Shown: piece after piece, positions 47,960-56,981 of the stretch | How positions within the stretch are numbered: the stretch's first letter is position 1 | Layout: every line of letters starts with the position of its first letter | Assembly (NCBI RefSeq): GCF_002936985.1 | Contig: NZ_MPZN01000003.1 | Location: 62,001-126,000 of the forward strand | Reading direction: 5' to 3' | From: Microterricola pindariensis | GTDB lineage: Bacteria; Actinomycetota; Actinomycetes; Actinomycetales; Microbacteriaceae | Length of the DNA stretch: 64,000 nt | Notes under the pieces: generated by a model | The model's database searches: none | Told to the model about the DNA's origin: nothing | The model's input: the letters and a program-made list of their open reading frames with translations, nothing else | Translations under genes and position numbers: made by a program

Positions 47960-48445
47960 ATGAGTTCTCTGCGTCCTGCCACCCCATCCGATATCGCCGA
48001 GATCCTGCGGCTGATCGTCGAATTGGCGGTCTACGAGAAGGAGCCGGATGCCGTCGTGGCCACGGAGGAATCCCTGCAGCGGGCGCTGTTCGCGGAGAAC
48101 CCGATGGTCTTTGCGCACGTCGTCGACGGCGACCGGCCGGGCGAACTGGCCGGGATCTCGATCTGGTACCTGACCTTCTCCACTTGGGAGGGCGTGCACG
48201 GCATCCATCTGGAGGACCTCTACGTCAGCCCCGAGTACCGCAGCCGGGGCCTCGGCAAAGCACTGCTGCTGAATCTGGCAGCCCTGTGCGTGGAGCGCGG
48301 CTACGCCCGGCTGGAGTGGGACGTGCTCGACTGGAACGAGCCGGCCATCGGCTTCTACCGCGCGCTCGGCGCCGTGGGCATGGACGAGTGGACGCGGTTC
48401 CGCCTGGACGGCGAGGCGCTGGACCGCCGAGGCGCGGCCGCGTAG
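47960..48445 (+). CDS. GNAT N-acetyltransferase (diamine acetyltransferase-like)
   Basis: This 161-residue enzyme has the GNAT fold: the acetyl-CoA motif YVSPEYRSRGLGKALL near residue 90-105 and EWDVLDWNEPAIGFYRALGA near 120-140, both typical of the spermidine/thialysine acetyltransferase (SAT2-like) group. The substrate may be a polyamine or amino acid. The ATG at 47960 is leaderless-type. It is followed directly by a repeat island. Confidence 0.88.
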   Translation: MSSLRPATPSDIAEILRLIVELAVYEKEPDAVVATEESLQRALFAENPMVFAHVVDGDRPGELAGISIWYLTFSTWEGVHGIHLEDLYVSPEYRSRGLGKALLLNLAALCVERGYARLEWDVLDWNEPAIGFYRALGAVGMDEWTRFRLDGEALDRRGAAA

Positions 48446-48456
48446 CGCGTCCTCGC

Positions 48457-48844
48457 GATTCCCCACATCGGCTGGAGGGAGCGCCAGCGACCGAAGCCCT
48501 GACACGGCCGGGGGAGGGGCGCTGCGCGCGGGTGCTGCGGACGGCTGTTTTCGTGTTGGCTCCCGGGCTTCGGGGGCTGCGCTGCTCCTTCGTCGCGGCG
48601 CGGCCCCCTCGAGCCGACGTGGGGAGGTGCCGGCCCGCTGGACCCGACGGGGGAGGAGTGGGCCCGCTGGACCCGACGTGGGGAGGGGTGGGCCCGCTGG
48701 ACCCGACGGGGGAGGAGCGGGCCCGCTGGACCCGACGTGGGGAGGACTGGGCCCGCTGGACACGACGTGGGGAGGAGCCGGCCCGTGATTTCCCACGTCG
48801 GCTGGAGGGAGCGCCAGCGACCGAAGCCCTGACACGGCCGGGGG
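48457..48844. repeat. Repeat island: 58-bp direct repeats, a 72-bp element and ~30-bp tandem repeats
   Basis: The 410-bp non-coding gap holds three layers. Direct repeats of 58 bp lie at 48457-48514 and 48787-48844 (2 mismatches). A 72-bp element at 48555-48626 recurs at 62948-63019 with 2 mismatches. Five ~30-bp tandem units run from about 48615 to 48786, alternating GACGTGGGG and GACGGGGG cores. The direct repeats carry the same GGGAGCGCCAGCGACCGAAG core as the second island at 62.6-63.1 kb. The island begins 11 bp after the GNAT gene and ends 11 bp before the DUF222-HNH gene stop. Confidence 0.85.
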
Positions 48845-48855
48845 CGGTGGTTGCG

Positions 48856-50271
48856 CTAGAAAGCGGAGTCGTCCGGGTAAGCGGTCGGCGTGTAGCGGGC
48901 GGTGTAACCGGTGGGGGTGTGGATGGTGAGGGCGTCGCCGTCGTCGCGGTCGCGACTGATGCGGATCTTGGTGAGGGTTTTCAGCCGGTGCTCTGGAGGA
49001 CAGAGCGGGATCAGATTTCGAATGTTCGTCGGCCCGTGGTCGCGAGCCCATTCCCGGAGGTGGTCGATGTCGGCGGTGGCGGCGTCGCAGTCGCAGCCGG
49101 GCCTGGCGCAGCGGCCGTACTTGACGGTGAGCCAGTCGCGCTGCGCCTTCGTGGGCCGGTATGCGGTGCGGTCCAGGTCGAGGATCTCGCCGCTGATCGG
49201 GTCGGTGCCGATCCTGCGGAAGGCGGGGGCGTCGTCGAAGAGCCCCGCGGCAGTGGCCGGGTCGATCGGGCCGTAGCCGTGCAGCACCGGCAGCTGCCCG
49301 TCCTGGCCCACTGTGCCGAGCATGCTGAGGATCGGCACGAGCAGGATCGGCCGGACCTTCGCGGCGGTCGGGGTGCCGTCCCCGGCCAGCCAGGCCACGG
49401 CCAGGTCGGCCCGAATCTGGGGCCGGGTGCGCCGCGACGCGCGGTTGGTTCCCGCCTCCCGAGCGATGCGATCGGCCTGCTTCTCCTGCTTCTGCACGTT
49501 GCGGGCGGTGGAGTTCAGGCGGGCTTTGACGCGGATGGCGTCGGGGGCGCTGATCAGGGCATGCAGCCAGGCCATTCCGTCCTCGGCGGGCTCCACCCAG
49601 ACCCGGCGTTCCGTCAGGGCGCGGGCGGTGCGGGCGGCGGGCGGCTCGGCGAGGAGGCGCTGTTGCAGAACCCGGGCCTTCGTCCGGAACGCGGCCGGCG
49701 TCAGGGTGGGGGCCGCGGCAGCGAGGGTGCTGTCGTACTCAGCGACCGCGTCCGGCTCGTCCAGTCCGTTCGCGAACTGCACGGCGGCCTGGGCGTGGGC
49801 GTAGCTGGTCAGGCCGAGCCGGAACAGTTCCCAGAACGCCGGCAGCTTCTCTTGCAGGAGTTGGCCCTCGTAGGCGCGGTCGCGGACCTGGTTCGGGGTG
49901 AGGTTCAGCTGGAGGGCGGCGTCCAGCGCGGCGGCACGGGCGGCCAGCTCGACCGCATCCGGTTCGGCCAGGCCGCCGGGCTGCAGGTAGACGGACAGGT
50001 GGGCCCGGCTGGTGTTCAACACGGCGGCGAGGGCGGCCAGCTGGGTGGCCATGGCCCGGTTCCCGGCGTGCTGGGCCTCCAGTGCTGAGTCGATGGCGTA
50101 CCCGACGGACTCCACCGGGGAGGCCAGAACGGGCACGGATTCGACGGGTGCGGAGGGCCGGGGAGAGTCCAGATATGCCCAGTCCGGCTCGGGCGGGATC
50201 TCGTCCTCCAGAAGCAGCGCCCCGGGATCGCCGAAAGGGTTCTCGACCGGGGTTTTCATGCTTCTGCGCAT
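48856..50271 (-). CDS. DUF222/13E12-type HNH endonuclease domain protein
   Basis: This 471-residue protein has the DUF222 (13E12 repeat family) helical region at about residues 60-340 and a C-terminal HNH motif: CARPGCDCDAATADIDHL, then TNIRNLIPLCPPEHRLKT. The Cys pairs and His residues fit the zinc-HNH fold. These proteins occur in many copies in actinobacteria and are linked to the mycobacterial REP13E12 repeats; their role is unknown. Starts at 50271 or 50259 (both ATG) are possible. Its 3' end abuts the repeat island. Confidence 0.88.
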   Translation of the reverse strand: MRRSMKTPVENPFGDPGALLLEDEIPPEPDWAYLDSPRPSAPVESVPVLASPVESVGYAIDSALEAQHAGNRAMATQLAALAAVLNTSRAHLSVYLQPGGLAEPDAVELAARAAALDAALQLNLTPNQVRDRAYEGQLLQEKLPAFWELFRLGLTSYAHAQAAVQFANGLDEPDAVAEYDSTLAAAAPTLTPAAFRTKARVLQQRLLAEPPAARTARALTERRVWVEPAEDGMAWLHALISAPDAIRVKARLNSTARNVQKQEKQADRIAREAGTNRASRRTRPQIRADLAVAWLAGDGTPTAAKVRPILLVPILSMLGTVGQDGQLPVLHGYGPIDPATAAGLFDDAPAFRRIGTDPISGEILDLDRTAYRPTKAQRDWLTVKYGRCARPGCDCDAATADIDHLREWARDHGPTNIRNLIPLCPPEHRLKTLTKIRISRDRDDGDALTIHTPTGYTARYTPTAYPDDSAF

Positions 50272-50345
50272 GCCCCAATTCTAGTCATTCACTGCGATGA
50301 AAACAAGAGATTTCGTCACTTTTGTGACAGGTTCATTCGAGCACG

Positions 50346-50777
50346 TCAGGCCCCGCGCCGCCGGGTCAGCGAGAACACGGGGATGACACGACTTGTGCGG
50401 TTCTCATACTCGGCGAAGGCGGGATTCGCCGCCACAAACAGCGGCCAGGCGGCATCGCGCTCGGCGCGGGGCAGTTCGCGTGCGCGCACGGGCACGATCC
50501 CGGCATCCGGCGTCTCGATCATCACATCGGGATGGGCGCGCAGGTTGTAGTACCAGTGCGGGTTCTTCGAGGATCCGCTCTGGGAAGCCGCGACCAGCCA
50601 CGTGTTCTCGTCGCTGCGGATGCCGGTCACCGGAGTGATGCGCTCGACACCGGTCTGAGCGCCGCGCTGATGGAGCAGCACGAGTCTCCGCCCGAACCCG
50701 GCCGTTGTCACGGTGCCGTTGTTCGCCCGGAATTCGTCGATGATCATCTGGGTCCAGTTTTGGGGTCGCTCGGACAT
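50346..50777 (-). CDS. Deazaflavin (F420)-dependent nitroreductase-like protein (Ddn family)
   Basis: This 143-residue protein fits the Ddn/FDOR-A split beta-barrel family: NNGTVTTAGFGRRLVLLHQRGAQTG near residues 20-43, GSSKNPHWYYNLRAHPDV near 68-85 and VPVRARELPRAERDAAW. Relatives reduce quinones or nitroimidazoles with F420H2. The ATG at 50777 follows GAGGAG. It is 78 bp downstream of the MFS gene on the same strand, and may act with it in detoxification. Confidence 0.9.
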   Translation of the reverse strand: MSERPQNWTQMIIDEFRANNGTVTTAGFGRRLVLLHQRGAQTGVERITPVTGIRSDENTWLVAASQSGSSKNPHWYYNLRAHPDVMIETPDAGIVPVRARELPRAERDAAWPLFVAANPAFAEYENRTSRVIPVFSLTRRRGA

Positions 50778-50855
50778 GGCGGCTCCTCTCCACTCTTGAT
50801 CGTGGGCCGAGCCGCTGGGGATGAAGTGGGAGTGTGTTGCGGGTTCGCTGTACCC

Positions 50856-52169
50856 TCAGCGCGTCGCATCCCGTGAGCTGATGACCCAGTTGGCCGCGCC
50901 CGCGAGGAGCACCACCAGGGCGGCGGCGAGCGGCACGAGCAGCGCGAGCTGTGCGCCGGCATCCTCGGCGAGGATCCCCACGAATGCCGAGGAGGACGCC
51001 TGGCCGACAATGATCGCCGAGCCCGCGATCGTCATGGCCGTGGCCGAACGGCCGGCGGGGGTGCGCGCCGCGACGAGCCCGTAGATCGTCACCAGGGTCG
51101 GCCCGACGCCGATGCCGCCGAGGGCCAGGGCGAGGATCATGACGGGGATGGTGGTGGCGGATGCCGCGATGACCGCGCCGGCCACGAGGGCCAGCGAGAA
51201 GACGAGCCAGCGGGCCCGCATCGAGAAGCGGGGGGAGAAGGCGGCCGCGCTGAGGGCGAGGATCGCCGAACCGATGCCCATCACCCCGTAGAGCACGCCG
51301 GCCTCCTCGGGGCGCGCGACCTCGTCCATGAACGCGGTGAGCGCGGTGAGCATGGCGCCGAAGAAGAGGCCCATGCCCAGGACGCCGAGCACGAGCACGA
51401 GCATCCGCGGCTTCAGCAGCTCGCGGAACGGCGCCCGGGCGGCGGCATCCGTGGTCTGGGCGTCTGAGGCGACGCGCGAGCTCTTGTGGAAGGCGAAGGC
51501 GGTCACGAAGATCAGCGTCAGCACGGCGGCGCCGATGATCGGTGCGGCCGGATTCATGGTCGTCGCGAGCAGTCCGACGATGACCGGGCCGAACACGAAG
51601 ACGATCTCGTCGGTGGCAGACTCGTAGGCCATCGTGCCGTTCAGGGTCTTCGCCCGGACGCCGCGGGGCAGCGCCGTCTGGATGATGCCCACCAGGCGGC
51701 TGCGCGAGAGCGGGGACACCTGGGGTGCGGTGGCGCCGACGAGGAAGGCGACGCCGAGCAGTGCCAGATCGGGTACGGGGGCGAAGGCCGCCCAGGCGAA
51801 GGCGAGCAGGGCGAGGCTGTTGCCGATCGCGGCGACGAGCACGACCCGGCGCTGCCCGAAGCGGTCGACGGCCATGCCGAGCACCGGGCCGAGCAGCGCC
51901 GTCCCGAGCCCGACGGCCGCGGACGTGATGCCGCCGAGCGCGATGGAACCGCGCGCCGCGACGACGAGGGTCAGCACGCCGACCACCATCATCGCGAACG
52001 GCATACGCGCCACGAAGGCCACGGGGAAGTAGGAGAGGCCGGCGGCGTGGATCAGCCGGGTCGGCCGCGTGCCGGTCGGTTCGAGGGCCTGCAGCTCTGC
52101 AGCGAGCTCTGGCCCTGCAGCCGCGTCCGTCGACGCCTCCGCCTCGAGTTGACTGTCGTATCCCGCCAT
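50856..52169 (-). CDS. MFS transporter
   Basis: This 437-residue protein is a 12-helix major facilitator. Features are AAGLSYFPVAFVARMPFAMM in helix 1, GMAVDRFGQRRV (motif A) after helix 2 and an acidic central loop. The N-terminal ~40 residues are hydrophilic. It resembles actinobacterial efflux MFS proteins of unknown substrate. The ATG at 52169 follows GGAGGAG. In the 138-bp upstream gap TTGCAA and TATCTA are 18 bp apart on the minus strand and may be its promoter. Confidence 0.88.
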   Translation of the reverse strand: MAGYDSQLEAEASTDAAAGPELAAELQALEPTGTRPTRLIHAAGLSYFPVAFVARMPFAMMVVGVLTLVVAARGSIALGGITSAAVGLGTALLGPVLGMAVDRFGQRRVVLVAAIGNSLALLAFAWAAFAPVPDLALLGVAFLVGATAPQVSPLSRSRLVGIIQTALPRGVRAKTLNGTMAYESATDEIVFVFGPVIVGLLATTMNPAAPIIGAAVLTLIFVTAFAFHKSSRVASDAQTTDAAARAPFRELLKPRMLVLVLGVLGMGLFFGAMLTALTAFMDEVARPEEAGVLYGVMGIGSAILALSAAAFSPRFSMRARWLVFSLALVAGAVIAASATTIPVMILALALGGIGVGPTLVTIYGLVAARTPAGRSATAMTIAGSAIIVGQASSSAFVGILAEDAGAQLALLVPLAAALVVLLAGAANWVISSRDATR

Positions 52170-52307
52170 TGTGGCGCTCCTCCCTGGCGGCTGTGCCGCG
52201 ACGGTTTGTGCCGCCGTTTTCGCCGGGGAGCGAATGGTAGATACACCTCAAAATCGTGCCGTTGCAAGAACAGTACTTCAGCCATCGTACGTCAGGACCT
52301 CCGGAGA

Positions 52308-52808
52308 CTACCCGGAAAGTTGCTGGAGCACGGCGTCGTGGGTGTCCCGGGAGAACGCCACGAGGCGCACCTCGTCGAGGTGCGTTGGCGTGCCGGTGAT
52401 GGCCTCGATGGCCACGGCGATCGCGTCCTCGCGCGGCCAGCCGTAGACGCCGGCACTGATCAGCGGGAACGCGATGCTGTGCGCCCCGAGCTCGTCGGCG
52501 ACCTCCAAGCAGCGCCGGTAACAGCGGAGGAGAAGGGCCCGATCGCGTTGCCCGGCTGCGTAGTTCGGGCCGACCGTGTGGATGACCCAGCGGGCCTGCA
52601 GCTCTCCGGCCGTCGTCCACCCGGCATCACCGGTCTCGAGGCCGTGCGGGAACCGCGCGATGCAGTCGCGCAGAATCGCCGGGCCGCCTGCACGATGGAT
52701 GGCGCCGTCGACCCCGCCGCCGCCGCGCATGGCGTTGTTCGCGGCGTTGACGATCGCATCGACGTTCTGCTGCGTGATGTCTCCCAGCACGGGGGTGATG
52801 GTGTTCAC
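52308..52808 (-). CDS. Macrodomain protein (O-acetyl-ADP-ribose deacetylase-like)
   Basis: This 166-residue protein is a MacroD-type macrodomain that removes ADP-ribose or deacetylates O-acetyl-ADP-ribose. It has VDAIVNAANNAMRGGGGVDGAIHRAGG (quoted in parts: AIVNAANN and GGGVDGAIH) and ISAGVYGWPREDA. The GTG at 52808 fits the family N-terminus; the in-frame extension to 52955 is not needed. A -10-like CAGACT (minus strand 52820-52815) lies 6 nt upstream, so it is probably leaderless. It is divergent from the GH15 gene. Confidence 0.92.
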   Translation of the reverse strand: MNTITPVLGDITQQNVDAIVNAANNAMRGGGGVDGAIHRAGGPAILRDCIARFPHGLETGDAGWTTAGELQARWVIHTVGPNYAAGQRDRALLLRCYRRCLEVADELGAHSIAFPLISAGVYGWPREDAIAVAIEAITGTPTHLDEVRLVAFSRDTHDAVLQQLSG

Positions 52809-52938
52809 ACGCCCAGTCTGCCAGCGGGGCCCGGATGCCGCGAGGGGAGTGCGCACCAGAGCGCTGGACAGCGCCGCGCCACCGACGTAGCGTGCTGGCA
52901 GCAGCCCGCCGGTCACACGCACACCTGGGAGCATCCGG

Positions 52939-54789
52939 ATGCCCTTCCCGCCCATTGCCGACTACGCCTTCCTCTCCGACTGCGAGGTGAGCACGCTCAT
53001 CGCGCCGGATGGGGGCGTCGAGTGGCTCTGCCTGCCGCGCCCGGACGCGCCGAGCGTCTTCGGCGCGCTGCTCGACCGCTCGGCCGGGAGCTTCCGCTTC
53101 GGGCCGTCCGGAGCCCGGGTGCCCCAGCAGCGCCGCTACCTGCCGGGCACCATGGTGCTGGAGACCACCTGGCACACGGCGACCGGCTGGCTCACCGTCA
53201 CCGATGCGCTCGTGCTCGGCCCCGTCGCCTCGATCCGGCGCGGCGACACCCGGCGCTCGCCCGGCGACGCCAGCGCGCAACGCACCCTGCTCCGCATAGC
53301 CCACTGCTTCGACGGCCGGGTTGAGCTCGACCTCAGCTGCTTCCCCCTGTTCGACTACGGGCGGGTGTCTGGACAGTGGAACTACGACGGGGAGGGGTTC
53401 ACCCGCACGAGCGTGGATGCCGCTGGCCTCACGCTCACGCTGAACAGCAGTGTGCCGCTGGGCCTGCTCGGTGCGCGCAGCTATGGGCGGAAGACGCTGG
53501 AGGCGGGCGACAGCGCCTTCGCCGCGCTGAGCTGGGGCGATGCCTTCCCGGGCGATCTCGCAGAGGCCAGGGAGCAGCTGGCGTACACCGAGTCGTTCTG
53601 GCGGTCGTGGATCAGCATGGCGCGCTTCCCCGACCACCGCTTCCGCCCGTACATGGAGCGCAGCGCGCTGGCGCTGAAGGGCCTGAGCTACGCCCCCACC
53701 GGGGCGATCATGGCGGCCGCGACAACCTCCCTGCCCGAGACGCCGGGCGGCGAGCGCAACTGGGACTACCGATTCACCTGGATCAGGGACACCGCCTTCA
53801 TGCTGCGGGCGCTGCACAGTCTCGGCCTCGACTGGGAGGCGTTCGAGTATTTCGCCTTCATCATCGACGCCGTCTCGGAGCCGGACCCGGCCGACCCCTG
53901 GTCGCTGCAGATCATGTACGGCATCGGCGGCGAGCGCGACCTGACCGAGCACACCCTGGACCACCTCTCCGGCTACCGCGGCTCCCGCCCGGTGCGCACC
54001 GGCAATGGGGCGTTCGACCAGCACCAGCACGACGTCTGGGGGATGCTCCTCGACGCCGTCGAAGAGCACCTGCGCGGGGGAGGGCAGATCGCCCCGCACA
54101 TCTGGGCGCGGCTCAGCGCGCTGGTCGACACGGCGCTCGTGAAGAGCACGGAACCCGACCAAGGCATCTGGGAGATGCGCGGCGCCCCGCAGCACTTCGT
54201 CGCCTCCAAGGTGCTGTGCTGGGTCGCCGCCGATCGCGGCATCCGCATCGCTCGCGCCCGCGGCGACCGGGAGCGGGCCGAGCGCTGGCAGGCCGGCGCC
54301 GACGCACTCAAGGAGGAGATCTGCGCCAGAGGCGTCGATGAGCGGGGCGTGTTCACCCAGCACTACGGCTCGACCGAGCTGGACGCCTCGCTCCTGTTGC
54401 TGCCGTTGATGGGGTTCCTGCCGCCGGAGGACGTGCGGGTGCGGGCCACCGTCTTGGCGATCGCCGAGGAGCTGACCGAGCAGGGGCTGGTGCTGCGCTA
54501 CCGGGTCGATCGCACCGAGGATGGGCTGAGCGGCGAGGAGGGGACATTCTCGATCTGCTCGTTCTGGCTGGTGTCGGCGCTCGCCGTGGTCGGCGAGGTG
54601 GATGCCGCGGAGGCCCTCTTCGAGCGGATGCTCAGCTTCGCCGGTCCCCTTCGGCTCTACGCGGAGGAGATCGACGCCGCAACCGGCGCGCACCTGGGTA
54701 ACTTCCCGCAGGCCTTCACGCACCTCTCCCTGATCGATGCGGCGAACCGGCTGATCGCCGCCGAGAACGCCGCGCGCGGCACCGAATGA
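52939..54789 (+). CDS. Glycoside hydrolase family 15 (glucoamylase/trehalase-like)
   Basis: This 616-residue protein has an N-terminal beta-sandwich beginning IADYAFLSDCEVSTLIAPDGGVEWLCLPRPD and a C-terminal (alpha/alpha)6 barrel with LPETPGGERNWDYRFTWIRDTAFML (parts: RNWDYRFTWIRD) near residues 275-287. This matches bacterial GH15 enzymes, some of which in actinobacteria are trehalases. It has no signal peptide, so it acts on cytoplasmic trehalose, maltose or glycogen-derived sugars. GGGAG precedes the ATG at 52939. The exact sugar is unassigned. Confidence 0.9.
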   Translation: MPFPPIADYAFLSDCEVSTLIAPDGGVEWLCLPRPDAPSVFGALLDRSAGSFRFGPSGARVPQQRRYLPGTMVLETTWHTATGWLTVTDALVLGPVASIRRGDTRRSPGDASAQRTLLRIAHCFDGRVELDLSCFPLFDYGRVSGQWNYDGEGFTRTSVDAAGLTLTLNSSVPLGLLGARSYGRKTLEAGDSAFAALSWGDAFPGDLAEAREQLAYTESFWRSWISMARFPDHRFRPYMERSALALKGLSYAPTGAIMAAATTSLPETPGGERNWDYRFTWIRDTAFMLRALHSLGLDWEAFEYFAFIIDAVSEPDPADPWSLQIMYGIGGERDLTEHTLDHLSGYRGSRPVRTGNGAFDQHQHDVWGMLLDAVEEHLRGGGQIAPHIWARLSALVDTALVKSTEPDQGIWEMRGAPQHFVASKVLCWVAADRGIRIARARGDRERAERWQAGADALKEEICARGVDERGVFTQHYGSTELDASLLLLPLMGFLPPEDVRVRATVLAIAEELTEQGLVLRYRVDRTEDGLSGEEGTFSICSFWLVSALAVVGEVDAAEALFERMLSFAGPLRLYAEEIDAATGAHLGNFPQAFTHLSLIDAANRLIAAENAARGTE

Positions 54790-54832
54790 GCGGCACCAGA
54801 TCAGCGGCACCAGATCAGCCGCACCGATCAGA
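54790..54832. repeat. Three short tandem repeats of CGGCACCAGATCAG type
   Basis: Three ~14-bp units (CGGCACCAGATCAG twice, then a degenerate copy) fill the gap between the GH15 and VOC genes. They end just before the VOC ribosome-binding site. They look like slippage repeats. Confidence 0.75.
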
Positions 54833-54844
54833 AAGAAGGACGAC

Positions 54845-55219
54845 ATGGAACTCGGGGCATTCTCGGTCAGCTTGGCCGTCGCGGACGTGCAGGCGTCCCA
54901 GGACTTCTACGAGGCGCTCGGCTTCGAGCAGGTGATGGGGGACGCCGCGCAGAACTGGCTGATCCTCCGCAACGGCAGCACGACCATCGGGCTCTTCCAT
55001 GGCATGTTCGACAGCAACCTGCTCACCTTCAATCCGGGCTGGTCGGCCACGGCCGAGCCGCTCGACGATTTCGAGGATGTCAGGAGCCTGCAGAAGTCGT
55101 TGAAGGAGCGGGGGATGGATTTCCTCTCCGAGGCCGATGAGACGGCGAGCGGGCCCGGCAGCTTCATGCTGCGCGACCCGGACGGCAACATCATCCTGTT
55201 CGACCAGCACGTCGGCTGA
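54845..55219 (+). CDS. VOC superfamily (glyoxalase/bleomycin-resistance-like) protein
   Basis: This 124-residue protein has the paired beta-alpha-beta-beta-beta fold: VSLAVADVQASQDFYEALGF at the start and FMLRDPDGNIILFDQH at the end. The C-terminal Asp-Pro-Asp-Gly-Asn motif is typical. Potential metal residues are incomplete, so binding rather than catalysis is possible. AAAGGA precedes the ATG. It may be co-transcribed with the GH15 gene. Confidence 0.9.
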   Translation: MELGAFSVSLAVADVQASQDFYEALGFEQVMGDAAQNWLILRNGSTTIGLFHGMFDSNLLTFNPGWSATAEPLDDFEDVRSLQKSLKERGMDFLSEADETASGPGSFMLRDPDGNIILFDQHVG

Positions 55220-55398
55220 TCAGGGCCGCTGCCGGTCGACGCGCATCGGGTGACCGCTCGGTTGGGCCGGACCTCGAGGAGCGGATGCCGTGCACCGCTT
55301 TCACCCTGATCTGGCCGCAGCGCGGTTCATCCCCACGTTCTCCTTCGGGTCGGCGTCGGCACGCTGGACCTCTTCCGGGACGAGGGCCGACAAACAAG

Positions 55399-55434
55399 TC
55401 TGGGGCGTGCCGGCTCTCGCCGACACGCCCCAGA
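55399..55434 (-). terminator. Terminator of the subtilase gene
   Basis: Arms TCTGGGGCGTG (55399-55409) and CACGCCCCAGA (55424-55434) enclose an inner CGGC/GCCG stem and a TCTC loop. It lies about 50 bp after the subtilase stop, within the 265-bp convergent gap. Two 20-bp imperfect direct repeats built on AGCTCAGA-CTGCTCAG (about 55447-55486) lie between it and the stop. Nothing else was found in the gap. Confidence 0.75.
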
Positions 55435-55484
55435 CCCTTTCAGCCGAGCTCAGAACTGCTCAGCGCAGCTCAGATCTGCTCAGC

Positions 55485-56981
55485 TCACTGCACCGCCTTG
55501 AGTGCGTTGACCAGGCCCTCTCCGAAGAAGCCGTTGTTCGTGACCGGGCCGGTGCACTGCGCCGATCCGGTCGGGCAGGCGACATCCGTGGCCTGGGCGT
55601 AGAGCACCTGGCCGAGCCCGAGGCCCGAGTGCTCCGGGTGCACCGACTTCAGCAGCGCGGCGACGCCCGCAACGTGCGGCGACGCCATCGAGGTGCCGGA
55701 GGAGGTGCCGTATCCGCCGCCGGCAACTGTCGAGAGGATCGACGAGCCGGGGGCCGCGATGTCGATGACACCCAGACCGTAGTTGGAGAAGCCCGACTTG
55801 GCGCCCGTGGAGGTGGTGGAGGAGACCGTCACGACGCCGTCGAGCTCGGCGGGGATGTCGTGGCATCCGGTGGCCACGGAGCGCGTGACCGGCACCGTGT
55901 CATTCGGGCTGCCCGAATCGACCGTCTTGTTGGCAAGGTCCAGCGCCGAGTTGCCGGCTGCGGCGACGTTCAGGACGCCCTTGCCCTGCGAGTACTGCAC
56001 GGCGCGGTTGACTGCGGTCTTCACGGCGCTCTGGTCGGCGCTGTTGTCGCACCAGAACTCCCACGGGTCGATGTAGTAGCTGTTGTTGGTGATGTCAGCA
56101 CCGGTCTCGGTCGCGTGCATGAAGCCGCAGATGGCCGCCTCCGGGTAGATGAACCCGTCGTCGTTGACGACCTTCACCGCGGACACGCGCACGTTCGGTG
56201 CGACGCCGACGATGCCGATGCCGTTGCGGGCTGCCGCGATGGTTCCCGCGACGTGCGTGCCGTGCGAGCTGGTCGTTGGCTGCCACGACTCGTAGCTGCT
56301 GTCGGCCACGCCGCTCAGGCAGCTGGCCGAGGCGGCCACGTCGACGTTCGCGGCGAGGTCGGGGTGGTCGCCCTGGATGCCGGAATCGATCACCGCGACG
56401 AGAACGTCACGGCTGCCGTCGGTGATCTCGTGCGCGGCGGTCGCGCCGATTGCGGCCATGTCCCACTGGCGGTTCTCGGACGGGTCGGCGACCACGTTCA
56501 CCTCGGCCTCGACGCCCATGTCCTTGGTCTGGTTCGCGGAGCGGCGGTTGCCGGATTCACCGGGAGCCAGCGGGTCGCTCACCCCGTACGTCGGATCGGT
56601 GGCTGCGACGGGTGCGGTGCGCGTCGCGCCGACCGACAGCACGGCCTTCTCGGTGGCGACGGATGCCGCGAATGCGGCGTTGTCGGACTGCGCGATAACG
56701 ACGCCGATCTCGGCGTACGACTCGATCACGCTGCCGCCGGCCGCGGCAACAGCGCGCTCGACCTTGAGCGTCTGGCCGCGGTTGACGATGCGCACGTTGA
56801 TGGCGTAGTTCATGAGCGGGCCGGGGGTGGCCTCAACGGCAGGGGCCTTCGCCGTGGGGTACGGCGCGGCTGTGGCGACACCGGGCACGAGTACCGCGGC
56901 GCCGAGTGCGATCGACAGGGCAAGCCCGGCCGTGAGTGCGCGTTTCCGCGAACGGCAGGAGGTGGTGCGGAGTGTGGACAT
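55485..56981 (-). CDS. Secreted subtilisin-like serine protease (S8 family)
   Basis: This 498-residue protease has a Sec signal peptide (RKRALTAGLALSIALGAAVL, cleavage near VATAA-P), an inhibitor I9-like propeptide (~45-125) and an S8 catalytic domain. The triad is Asp in VAVIDSGIQGDHPDL near residue 190, His in SSHGTHVAGTIAA near 240 and Ser in GTSMASPHVAG near 445; AAAGNS carries the oxyanion Asn. Paired cysteines suggest disulfides in the mature protein. GAGGAGA precedes the ATG at 56981. It is exported; the role could be nutrition or processing. Confidence 0.94.
   Translation of the reverse strand: MSTLRTTSCRSRKRALTAGLALSIALGAAVLVPGVATAAPYPTAKAPAVEATPGPLMNYAINVRIVNRGQTLKVERAVAAAGGSVIESYAEIGVVIAQSDNAAFAASVATEKAVLSVGATRTAPVAATDPTYGVSDPLAPGESGNRRSANQTKDMGVEAEVNVVADPSENRQWDMAAIGATAAHEITDGSRDVLVAVIDSGIQGDHPDLAANVDVAASASCLSGVADSSYESWQPTTSSHGTHVAGTIAAARNGIGIVGVAPNVRVSAVKVVNDDGFIYPEAAICGFMHATETGADITNNSYYIDPWEFWCDNSADQSAVKTAVNRAVQYSQGKGVLNVAAAGNSALDLANKTVDSGSPNDTVPVTRSVATGCHDIPAELDGVVTVSSTTSTGAKSGFSNYGLGVIDIAAPGSSILSTVAGGGYGTSSGTSMASPHVAGVAALLKSVHPEHSGLGLGQVLYAQATDVACPTGSAQCTGPVTNNGFFGEGLVNALKAVQ

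Noticed and set aside
44994-47987. 997-codon open frame opposite the large LuxR regulator
   Set aside because: Shadow frame: no domain, biased Gln/Arg/Gly composition, while the plus strand has P-loop and LuxR motifs.
48615-48786. Possible CRISPR array
   Set aside because: The ~30-bp units are contiguous with no unique spacers, and no cas genes are present.
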